64,000 bases of DNA from Myxococcales bacterium (lineage in GTDB: Bacteria > Myxococcota_A > Polyangia > Polyangiales > Polyangiaceae): positions 1,860,001 to 1,924,000 of the forward strand of contig JADJQX010000001.1 of assembly GCA_016712525.1 (NCBI GenBank), written 5' to 3'. Below are positions 16,957-24,377 of the stretch, one piece after another. Within the stretch, counting starts at the first letter, position 1. Each line of letters starts with the position of its first letter. A program made the position numbers and the translations under genes. The notes below the pieces were generated by a model, which saw only the letters and a list, made by a program, of their open reading frames with translations, did not search any database and was not told where the DNA came from.

Positions 16957-19599
16957 CTACTCCTGCGCGCAGAGGAGCTCTCCCTGGCCGGGAGCGACTC
17001 GCATGAAGAGATTCCCATTCTCCCAGCGGTAGGCCGACCCCGTCACGACGTCGAGATCGGGGACCGCCGGGGCGCCCTTCGGGTGACAGAAGGCACCCGC
17101 GACGCCGTCGATCTCGACGATGGGCGACACCTTGCCGTCCTCGGGCTGCCACACCCATTGGATCTTCACCGGTTCGACCCCGGGTTGGCTGAGGCTGAGG
17201 CGGTAGCGGTATCGGAGCCCGGAGATCATCCCCGATTTGTTGGTGAGCTGGTCCGGCCGGAGGGGGTCCGACGTGACGATCGCGCCATTCGCGCGCTCGA
17301 TGCGCTCGAACTTGATGGGGACGCGATTCGCGTCGTACCCGGACGCGAAGGTCGAGTCCGCGAACGTCATGACGCCCCACGTGTACCTGCACGAGAGGCC
17401 ATCGTCGACGGCCGAGGCGTCGACGGTCGTGCACTCGCCCGCGCTGACGTTCATGGGGTGATTCGGGACGAGCAGGCCGGCGATCCCCGAGATCGAGCCA
17501 TCGTCGCGCACGCCGGACGACCACGGCGTGTCCGCCCACGGGGTGTCGGCCGTCTTGAGGTACATGAGGGCGCGTGGCCTGGGGGAGCCGAACGTCAAAG
17601 AGCGCACGCGGTTGGCGAATCGGTTCGCTCCGCCGATGTTCAAGAATGGGCCGGCGGGGACCCCAAATCGATCTTGGAAATCGGCGAAGTGGACACGTTC
17701 GAGATCGAACGGCCCGTCGTAGATGAGTGTGCCCGCGAAGTAGTAGAGGCGCACGGCCGGGTCGAGGCCCTTCGCGTACGTCGCGTCTGCCGCGGTGACG
17801 CCGTCGCTCGCCCCGACGACCAAGCCGTCGAGGATCTTCTGGTCGTACGCGAAGAAGACCGAGCGCCCGTTGTCCGCGGCGAGGAAGTGCGTGAAGGTGC
17901 CGCCGGAGCCTCGGTAGTAGACGCCGGTGGCGACGTTCTTCCACACCTGGAGGCTGTCGAAGGTAGGAGGCGCGGCGTCGTTGCCGCGTTTGGGCGCGTA
18001 GTGGACGGAGACGGTCTCGCGTGCGTCGGGGTGCCTCGCCCCGATACGGCACTGGTAGCCGTTGCCATTCGGTTGACACGGCTCCGCGAAGCGTTTGTCG
18101 CTCGTGGCGACCAGCTCGCCGTCCTCGGAGCCGTCCCAGTTCATGCCGACGACGGACGAGTGGGCGATGTTCTCGGCGAACCGGAGTGTCGGCGTCGTCG
18201 ACGGGAATACCGTGTTCGCCGTGGCGCCCGTTGCGGGCCCGTCGCACCGGTTCGCGTCGCCGCCGACCCCGCAGTGGATGCCTCTGCTGAACGACATCCA
18301 GAAGCCCGTGCCCTGGGAGCCCGACGCGACGTTCCCCACGAGCTCGTTGTCGGGGTTCGATACCCAGAACGTCGCGGGTGCGCTGAAGCGCACGGGCTGG
18401 AGGCTGCGCATGTCCGAGTCGAGCAGGCCGAGCCCCGGGTCGACCCTGCGGGAGAGCATGCCCAGGTTGTGCACCAGCTTGTTGCGAACCTCGTTCCCGT
18501 TCTCGAGGAAGTAGCCGTGCCCGAAGTGGTCGAAGCAGACGTTGTTCGAGACCTCCACCTCGTTCGTCCCGTGGATGGTGACGCAGCGCTGGAACGAGTG
18601 GTGGATCGACGAGTTTCTCAGGAACTGGCCGGAGGCATTGCCGACGAGGTGCCAGTGAAAGGGGTATTCGGCGAGCACGCCGAGCTTGCCGCCACGCGCG
18701 ATCTCGACCCCGTCGACGTAGGCCTTCCCGTCTCGGTGGACGACGATCTGCGCTCCGCGTTTCGTCGTGGCGAGCGCGCTCGGTTCACCTGCGGCGGCGA
18801 CGACGATGGCGCGGGTCAGGTTCGCGATCTCGGGGCGTTCGTCGAGCGTCGCGCTGCGGCCACCCTCGGTGTAGACCTTGCGAAACGCGCTGTGCGTGTG
18901 CGCGAAGGGCGTCTTGACCGTGATGGAGCGGCGGTCGGGGGCGACGGAGTCGATCACGCGCTCCTCGGCCTCCTTGTAGTCGAAGCCGCTCGGGCCGAGG
19001 GCGATCGTGTCGCCTTCCTTCCAGTCGACGGCCGTCTCCAGCTTCACCTCACGGGAGCTCGCGGGCACGTCGGCGGCGATGCGTTGCCATCCGAACGTGG
19101 TCGCGCTGCCCGCGCCGAACATGCGGAGCGTGCCGCCGTTCGTGGCGGTGAGGGTCGCGGGGGTGCCCACGTGAACGTGATCGTGCCCCCCGGGGCTCGA
19201 GACGTCGTCTCTCAGCTGGACGGTGATCTTCCCGCGAAATCGAGCCGTGTCGCTCGCGCCGCACTCGAAGAGGGCTCCTGGCCCGTCCACCGTGATCGAT
19301 CGCGCCGTGATGGTGATTGGAGGATCCTTCTCCGTGAAGTACGTCGGGCAATAGAGCTTGCCGTGAATGGTGAGGTTCTCGACCGAATAGGACTTGTCGA
19401 TCGTGAAGGATTGCCCTGCCTCGATGGTGTAGTCCTTCGGCGCCTCAGGGTCGACGAGCTGCGAGAGCGGAGGCGGCCCTTCCTTTGGCACCGAGGGGAC
19501 GAGATCGGCCGGCGAGTCGAAGCACCCGAGTGTGCCGAGCTGCGCCAGGAGCGGCGCGAGCGCCGCGAGGCGTAGGTTCTGTCGAGAGCGCGAAGTCAT
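16957..19599 (-). CDS. G8-domain, right-handed beta-helix lipoprotein (CEMIP/TMEM2-like)
   Basis: The ATG at 19599 has AGGAG 8 nt upstream and begins a lipoprotein signal (lipobox TLGC). Of 880 residues, the N-terminal 150 look like a G8 domain (YTIEAGQSFTIDKSYSVENL ... LYCPTYFTE ... DHVHVG). A parallel beta-helix follows, with the signature YPFHWHLVGNASGQFLRNSS, IHHSFQRCVTIHGTNEVEVS and NVCFDHFGHGYFLENGNEV. This YPFHxHLxG ... FDHxGHG arrangement resembles animal CEMIP and TMEM2, which take part in hyaluronan depolymerisation. A secreted polysaccharide-binding or degrading role is a reasonable inference; the substrate is unknown. Confidence 0.78.
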   Translation of the reverse strand: MTSRSRQNLRLAALAPLLAQLGTLGCFDSPADLVPSVPKEGPPPLSQLVDPEAPKDYTIEAGQSFTIDKSYSVENLTIHGKLYCPTYFTEKDPPITITARSITVDGPGALFECGASDTARFRGKITVQLRDDVSSPGGHDHVHVGTPATLTATNGGTLRMFGAGSATTFGWQRIAADVPASSREVKLETAVDWKEGDTIALGPSGFDYKEAEERVIDSVAPDRRSITVKTPFAHTHSAFRKVYTEGGRSATLDERPEIANLTRAIVVAAAGEPSALATTKRGAQIVVHRDGKAYVDGVEIARGGKLGVLAEYPFHWHLVGNASGQFLRNSSIHHSFQRCVTIHGTNEVEVSNNVCFDHFGHGYFLENGNEVRNKLVHNLGMLSRRVDPGLGLLDSDMRSLQPVRFSAPATFWVSNPDNELVGNVASGSQGTGFWMSFSRGIHCGVGGDANRCDGPATGATANTVFPSTTPTLRFAENIAHSSVVGMNWDGSEDGELVATSDKRFAEPCQPNGNGYQCRIGARHPDARETVSVHYAPKRGNDAAPPTFDSLQVWKNVATGVYYRGSGGTFTHFLAADNGRSVFFAYDQKILDGLVVGASDGVTAADATYAKGLDPAVRLYYFAGTLIYDGPFDLERVHFADFQDRFGVPAGPFLNIGGANRFANRVRSLTFGSPRPRALMYLKTADTPWADTPWSSGVRDDGSISGIAGLLVPNHPMNVSAGECTTVDASAVDDGLSCRYTWGVMTFADSTFASGYDANRVPIKFERIERANGAIVTSDPLRPDQLTNKSGMISGLRYRYRLSLSQPGVEPVKIQWVWQPEDGKVSPIVEIDGVAGAFCHPKGAPAVPDLDVVTGSAYRWENGNLFMRVAPGQGELLCAQE

Positions 19600-20074
19600 G
19601 AGGGCATCTCCTGCGTGAAGCCATGTGCAACAGCCACGCCACGCGCGTTGACCGCAAAGGTGCGCGAGTGCGGCCGCGTGGCGCTCGACGACGGCTCCGG
19701 CGTGGAGGGCGTCGTCTACGAGGGAAGGCTAGGGCTTGCACACAGGGGCAAGGTCAAGGGACGACGAAGGCGATTCTCGACGAGCGTGCGCTCCCGCGGT
19801 GATGACCGTCGGATCCGCCTCGCGGCGTGGCATATGGCCGGGAACGTGGTGCTCGCCGCCGAATGGGTCGATCGGGTCGAAGGGCGCCCGCGTCACGCGC
19901 GACGCGTTGAGCGGGGGTGCGATGGCGGATCGACGGTGCCCGCGCGTCACGCGCGACGCGTAGGTCGAGGCCGCTGCGGGCGGATCGCTGGATCGATCGT
20001 GCGTTCGGGGGCTCCCGTGCGAGTGCCTCGACGGGAAGACGTGCGTGCACCGGACCTGCCGGTGACGGGGCCTG
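19600..20074. other. Non-coding gap with short direct repeats
   Basis: I see no convincing gene in this 475 bp. The 18-mer GCGTCACGCGCGACGCGT occurs twice, at 19890-19907 and 19944-19961, 54 bp apart and itself partly palindromic. That is the look of a protein-binding site pair or a small repeat. Related GCGTCACG sequences occur upstream of hsdM. Confidence 0.4.
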
Positions 20075-20524
20075 TCACTTCTTGTTTTCTCTGTCGAGCA
20101 GCACCTTGACCGAGAAGCCCCCGACGACTTCCTTCGAGCCCGCGAGCCGGTAGAGCCAGTCCGAGATGTCGCGGCTCGGCACGGTCACCGCGTCGCCGAG
20201 CTTGTGGCCGATGGGGGCGACCGGGGCGTTGTCGATCCTGCCGGACACGGCGTCCGGACCGATGGAGGTGACCGTGAGCCAGATGTGCTCGACTCCGCCG
20301 CCCGTAGTGGGGAACGGGTACTTCACGGAGAAGATGTCGCCCTCCTTGCGGGCCTCGAACGCCTTGACGAGCTCCGGGAACCGGCGCTTGGCCTCGGCGC
20401 GCGCCGCGTTCATCTCTGGATCCGAGCTCGCGACCTCGACGACCGGATCTTGCTTCGACGATTTGCACGACGCAACGAGGGCCGACGCGGCGAAGATGGC
20501 GACGACGTAGGAGAGGTGGCGCAT
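20075..20524 (-). CDS. DUF2314-family lipoprotein
   Basis: The ATG at 20524 begins MRHLSYVVAIFAASALVASC, a lipoprotein signal (lipobox VASC), giving 149 residues. The mature part matches the DUF2314 pattern: FSVKYPFPTTGGGVEHIWL, VTSIGPDAVSGRIDNAP, LGDAVTVPSRDISDWLYR and GFSVKVLLDREN. These small domains are widespread in bacteria and of unknown function. No operon partner is apparent. Confidence 0.75.
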   Translation of the reverse strand: MRHLSYVVAIFAASALVASCKSSKQDPVVEVASSDPEMNAARAEAKRRFPELVKAFEARKEGDIFSVKYPFPTTGGGVEHIWLTVTSIGPDAVSGRIDNAPVAPIGHKLGDAVTVPSRDISDWLYRLAGSKEVVGGFSVKVLLDRENKK

Positions 20525-20612
20525 CGCGTACAACCTCTCACGCGAGGGGGCGCGCGGCAATCGCGATAGAGGAGCCACCTAGGGCTGACGCACAGCCATC
20601 GCACAAAACACG

Positions 20613-20643
20613 TCGGCCCCGCGTGTCCGCAGGGCCGATGGGG
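20613..20643. terminator. Hairpin TCGGCCC-N12-GGGCCGA, copy 2
   Basis: The same 31-nt sequence as at 16333, with stems at 20613-20619 and 20632-20638. It lies 23 bp past the stop of the minus-strand gene that ends at 20666, a natural terminator position. Confidence 0.55.
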
Positions 20644-20665
20644 AACGTGGCTCACGTGACGGAAA

Positions 20666-21607
20666 TCACGCGTCGTCGTCGGTTACGTCGTCGCCCGAGG
20701 TGTCCTCGGGCGCGATGGGCTCGTCGCCTTCGGAGGCGTCGGGTTTGCGCGCGGCGCGGCGTCGCTCACGCTCGTAGGCGCTCGTCGCCTCGCGGACGAT
20801 CTCGGGGGTGGCGCGGAAGGCGTAGCGGAACACCTTGCGGGCGTTGGCGATGCGCTGGTCGAGGAGGGCGAGGTAGACGTCACGGACCTTCGCAGCCATG
20901 CCGGCCGTGGCGTCCGTGTTCGTCTTGCGGAGGCGGAGCGTATCGACCAGCCTCGCGGCCTCGTCGAGCATCGCCATGTCGAAGTCGGGAATGGTCGCAA
21001 ACGAGCTCCTGTAGGTGCTTGCGTGCGCGGCGAACGACGCGAGGGCGTCGGCGAGCTCGGCGATCGAGTCGGGCTCGGTCTCGTGAGCCTTCTTGAGCGC
21101 GGCGAGCTCTTGGTCTTTTGCGTCCTCCACGCCGTCGTCCGCGTCGAACTCGGCGGCGACCCGGAGCTCGCGGTAGAGGTGCTTGGCGCGGGCGAGCACC
21201 TCCGGGTCGGCTACCGCGACGAGCGCTCGTGCCTTGTCGCGTGAGCCCTGCAGGAGGTCGACGAGGTGCAGGATCTCGGCGCTCGTGCTCTCGGGCAGCT
21301 TGTGGGCGAAGCGCGAGAGAGAAGGCACCTTCTTCGGGTCCGACGAGTGCCAGTACTTGGCAATCGTCGCGGCGAGGCCGAGCGCTTCGGCCATGTAGGC
21401 GGCGATGGGAACGGGGAGATCGGAGGGCTTCTTGCCTTTGGCCGCCGCGCTGGCCTCGGCCTTGATCTTCGCCACGATCGCCGGGGTGATGCCGGCGCGG
21501 AGGGCCTCTGCGGTCACCGGCGTGGGCGCCTCGGAGGAGGCCTCCGCGCCCTTGGTGTGCTTCGGGCCCTTCGAGCTACGTTTCGCAGAATTCAGTGCAC
21601 TCTTCAT
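20666..21607 (-). CDS. Hypothetical alpha-helical protein, 313 aa
   Basis: The ATG at 21607 opens a Lys/Ser-rich start (MKSALNSAKRSSKGPKHTKG). The rest is almost entirely predicted helix (ALRAGITPAIVAKIKAEASA, SAEILHLVDLLQGSRDKARA, AALKKAHETEPDSIAELADA) and ends in an acidic tail (EDTSGDDVTDDDA). There is no signal peptide or catalytic motif. The charged ends and helical body resemble scaffold or DNA-associated proteins, but no family is recognised. Confidence 0.6.
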   Translation of the reverse strand: MKSALNSAKRSSKGPKHTKGAEASSEAPTPVTAEALRAGITPAIVAKIKAEASAAAKGKKPSDLPVPIAAYMAEALGLAATIAKYWHSSDPKKVPSLSRFAHKLPESTSAEILHLVDLLQGSRDKARALVAVADPEVLARAKHLYRELRVAAEFDADDGVEDAKDQELAALKKAHETEPDSIAELADALASFAAHASTYRSSFATIPDFDMAMLDEAARLVDTLRLRKTNTDATAGMAAKVRDVYLALLDQRIANARKVFRYAFRATPEIVREATSAYERERRRAARKPDASEGDEPIAPEDTSGDDVTDDDA

Positions 21608-21777
21608 GATGCCTTGCCTTGTGAAGCCCAGCGGAGATTCGCTGGATGCCCTCTCGTCGGCAGAGGCACACGAGGCGTTGCGTCCTTTTTTTCGGGGCGC
21701 GCGTTTTTCCGCGAACCCCAAGGGTGTCGAGGGGGTAGGGGTGCGTCCAGGCGTTCCGCCTGTCCTGGCTCGCGCGG

Positions 21778-21960
21778 CGCGCGCGTCGGGGGCGCGTGGG
21801 GGATGTCCTGGTTCCCGTAGGGGATGTCCTGGTTCCCGTAGGGGATGTCCTGGTTCCCGTAGGGGATGTCCTGGTTCCCGTAGGGGATGTCCTGGTTCCC
21901 GTTAGGGGATGTCCTGGTTCGGGGTTTTTGTGGGTAGGTGCGTGGTGGACGAGGTGGGAC
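21778..21960. repeat. 21-bp minisatellite element, cluster B (left island border)
   Basis: Five full tandem copies and one partial copy of GGGGATGTCCTGGTTCCCGTA run from 21799 to 21921. The upstream flank (GCGCGTCGGGG ... GCGTGGGGG) and downstream flank (GGTTTTTGTGGGTAGG ... GGTGG) also recur around 54021-54212 in the same orientation. The rest of the 21608-22008 gap is non-coding. The element lies directly before the first defence gene. Confidence 0.85.
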
Positions 21961-22008
21961 GCGCTCGGGTCCGGGCGAGTCGAGCCGGCCGTCCTGGCGT
22001 GGCCGTCG

Positions 22009-22812
22009 TCAGAGCGTTGGCAATACCAGCCCATGTTGGCGGCGCGTCATCTCGGGGACGTCCGTCGCGAGCACGTCGTAGGCGAGGCCCGCGAACACCG
22101 ACGTCGGCTGAAGGTGCCGATCGACGTAGGCACCCCACGCCGCCCGGATCGTGCCGGTGTCGCCGGTCGTGACGGCATGTCGCACCTTGTCACGATCCGG
22201 CGTGAGGGTCGTCGTGACGTGAGTCGTGTAGAGCGAGATGAGGTCGGGGCGATCGAGCTTGCAGACACGAATCGTCCAGTCGCCTCTCAGGCTCCCGTTT
22301 CGCGCCCGTAGGGTCCACCGCGGGGCCACGCCGGGTCTCCGCTCCTCGACGTACTCGAGGTGATCGAGCCCGCTCTCGGTAGCAGGATCGATGAGGAGGG
22401 GCTGCTCTTGGCCGGGTGGCGACTGCTGCGGCGTGAGCGGCGTGCTGCCCACGGCCAGGGGGAATTTGTCGAGCTTGGCCGGCGACTGATTGCAGTTGCG
22501 GCACGAGAAGAGCAGGTTTTCCCACGTGTACGCGAGCCACCAATATCCGTGCGTCGAGGTGGAGCCGGGTTTGCGATCGGCGCGCACCGCGGGTCGAAAG
22601 TGCTCCACGTCGTTCCGCTTCGACTGCTCGCGATGCTCGCAGTAGGCACACTTGTAGTGCTGGGCGGTCCATAGGTCGTCGTGCGCGACCTTGTAGGTGC
22701 CCGGGAGGTCCTTACGGCTCGCGGGACCAGCAGGCTGAAGCGTGGCCAGCGCAGCCGCCCGGGCCGTTGCGAGCGCGGCGGGCTCGTTCGCGGGGCGGTG
22801 TACGCGAATCAC
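22009..22812 (-). CDS. ptuB: HNH endonuclease, Septu PtuB-like
   Basis: I chose the GTG at 22812: it forms a 4-nt GTGA overlap with the ATPase stop and has GGAG 6 nt upstream, giving 267 residues. The nuclease core shows CAYCEHREQSKRNDVEHFRP, then YWWLAYTWENLLFSCRNCNQ and KLDKFPL. This is the HNH arrangement with two CxxC zinc pairs found in the TIGR02646/PtuB group. In Septu systems PtuB cleaves DNA under control of the PtuA ATPase encoded beside it. Retron-associated HNH partners look similar, but no reverse transcriptase is present here. It probably acts as a toxic or anti-phage nuclease. Confidence 0.82.
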   Translation of the reverse strand: MIRVHRPANEPAALATARAAALATLQPAGPASRKDLPGTYKVAHDDLWTAQHYKCAYCEHREQSKRNDVEHFRPAVRADRKPGSTSTHGYWWLAYTWENLLFSCRNCNQSPAKLDKFPLAVGSTPLTPQQSPPGQEQPLLIDPATESGLDHLEYVEERRPGVAPRWTLRARNGSLRGDWTIRVCKLDRPDLISLYTTHVTTTLTPDRDKVRHAVTTGDTGTIRAAWGAYVDRHLQPTSVFAGLAYDVLATDVPEMTRRQHGLVLPTL

Positions 22813-24119
22813 GACGGGCTCCGCGCGACGGGCTCCCATCCCGGGTCGAGCCCCAGCCTTTGGAGCTTGGTACGGAGCGCCGACATCTCGGCGTCCTCTG
22901 CGTCGGTCCTCGCCGGGTTCCCCACGAGGAAGGCGTAGCGACGGTGGTCCTCGGCGATGTCTCGTGGCTCGAGCTCGGAGATCCCGAAGAAGTCTCGATA
23001 GAGCTCACTCCCGGTGAGCAGCATGGGCGAGACCTCCGAGCTGCGCGCCACGACGCTCCCTTCCTCGTCGAGGTCGAGCAGCACGACCTCTTCGGCGGTG
23101 AGCGCGGGCAGCACCATCGGCGAGTGCGTGGTGACCACGAACTGCACCTTGGGGAAGGCCGCCTTTAGCGCGGTGACGAGGCGCGCCTGCCACCGGGGAT
23201 GAAGGTGGAGGTCGATCTCGTCGATGAGCACGAGGCCACGGATCTCCTTCGCGTCGATCTCGGTGCTCGGCCCCGCCTCGAGGAGCACGTGGCCAAGGAA
23301 GTCGGCAATCCATGCGATCGTCGACTGGTAGCCCTGGGAGAGCCAGGTCGCGGGAATGGCGACCTCGCCCTCGCCCGAGCGCATACGAAAGCGGCTCCCT
23401 TCCACGAGGTCCTGGCCCGAGCGAATCCCGCCGCGCCCGCGGAGCTCGATGTCGAGGGCGTCCTTCGGGAGCAGCTCACCGTGGATCAAGACGTCCCGGA
23501 GGAGGCGCGCGAAGACCTTGGGATCTTCGAGGAGGTCCGCGAACCCGGTCCCGACGATGGCACCGCGATCGAACAGGCTGAGGAGGCGCGCGCTCGAGGC
23601 GTTCGACACGGGCTCCACGGCACCGGGTCGGGGTAGCACCCGGTTGGTCCCGTACCCCGCGACGAACCAGTGTGGCAGGTTCCTTCCTCGCACCTCGAAG
23701 AGCGCATCGCCGCGTGCATCGTCCTTGTCGTTGCCGTCGTCGAGGTACGTCGACTCCCCCAACATCGAGGTCATGCCCGGCGGGATCGTCAGGTCGGACG
23801 ACAGCAGGCTCGGCGCCTGGGCTCCGGCGCGCCTCTTCGGGTGCTCGCGTCGAGGCTCGAGCGGGAGAGTGAAGATGGCGTGGAGATGCGCCGCACGTTC
23901 GCCGCGCTTGTCCAAGAGGGACGCGAGATCGCCGAGCTCGTTGGCCCTCGCAGCGCCGCTCGCTGCGAGCGCGATCGCGCGAAGGATCGAGGTCTTGCAG
24001 CGCCCGTTCTCGCCGATGAGCACGGTCCACATCCGCGGCGAGCCGTCCGCGTGGACGAAGTCCAGGTGAAGCTCGCGGAGGAGCTTCACGTTGTCGATGT
24101 CGATGCTCTTCAGGTACAC
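22809..24119 (-). CDS. ptuA: ABC/AAA-type ATPase, Septu PtuA-like
   Basis: The GTG at 24119 starts VYLKSIDIDNVKLLRELHLD, the usual beginning of RecF/OLD-like ATPases, for 436 residues. The P-loop reads IGENGRCKTSILRAIAL; the last glycine of GxxGxGKT is replaced by Cys, as checked in the DNA. An ABC-like signature (LSQGYQSTIAWIADF), Walker B (GLVLIDEIDLHLHP) and switch His (VVTTHSPMV) are present. It overlaps the HNH gene by 4 nt, as PtuA and PtuB do. PtuA oligomers sense infection and release the nuclease. The pairing is solid; the exact subtype is inferred. Confidence 0.82.
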   Translation of the reverse strand: MYLKSIDIDNVKLLRELHLDFVHADGSPRMWTVLIGENGRCKTSILRAIALAASGAARANELGDLASLLDKRGERAAHLHAIFTLPLEPRREHPKRRAGAQAPSLLSSDLTIPPGMTSMLGESTYLDDGNDKDDARGDALFEVRGRNLPHWFVAGYGTNRVLPRPGAVEPVSNASSARLLSLFDRGAIVGTGFADLLEDPKVFARLLRDVLIHGELLPKDALDIELRGRGGIRSGQDLVEGSRFRMRSGEGEVAIPATWLSQGYQSTIAWIADFLGHVLLEAGPSTEIDAKEIRGLVLIDEIDLHLHPRWQARLVTALKAAFPKVQFVVTTHSPMVLPALTAEEVVLLDLDEEGSVVARSSEVSPMLLTGSELYRDFFGISELEPRDIAEDHRRYAFLVGNPARTDAEDAEMSALRTKLQRLGLDPGWEPVARSPS

Positions 24120-24231
24120 GGGCCGAGCATACCGCGGGCCGGGCCGCGAGGCGCGGAAGAGCGCTCGAGAGGGCTCCTTGGCGCCGGCGCCTTGGCCCTT
24201 GCGCACGCTTCGTGCGGGCGCCCGAGGCGCC

Positions 24232-24336
24232 TCAGGGGTAGGCCACGGGGAACGCGACGGCCATGGTCCCGTGGGCAGCCTCCGGAACGCTCACCTCGAA
24301 GATGGCCATCATGAGGCTCCACGCCGGGTGGTTCAC
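24232..24336 (-). CDS. Possible 34-residue small protein
   Basis: A GTG at 24336 follows AAGGGGGG by 3 nt and opens MNHPAWSLMMAIFEVSVPEA, ending HGTMAVAFPVAYP. It fills the space between the helicase-HNH gene and the ptuA-like gene on the same strand. The ribosome site and the sensible composition are the only support. Confidence 0.3.
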   Translation of the reverse strand: MNHPAWSLMMAIFEVSVPEAAHGTMAVAFPVAYP

Positions 24337-24377
24337 GCTCCCCCCCTTGGTGAGGCGCGAGACGCGGGAGGGTCGAC

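Noticed and set aside
16939..19575. Plus-strand ORF of 878 codons
   Set aside because: Antisense to the G8 beta-helix gene; composition is shadow-like.
21799..21921. CRISPR array
   Set aside because: The repeats are directly adjacent 21-mers with no spacers and no cas genes nearby.
22009..24119. Retron with ATPase and HNH effectors
   Set aside because: No reverse transcriptase or msr/msd-like sequence is present near the pair.
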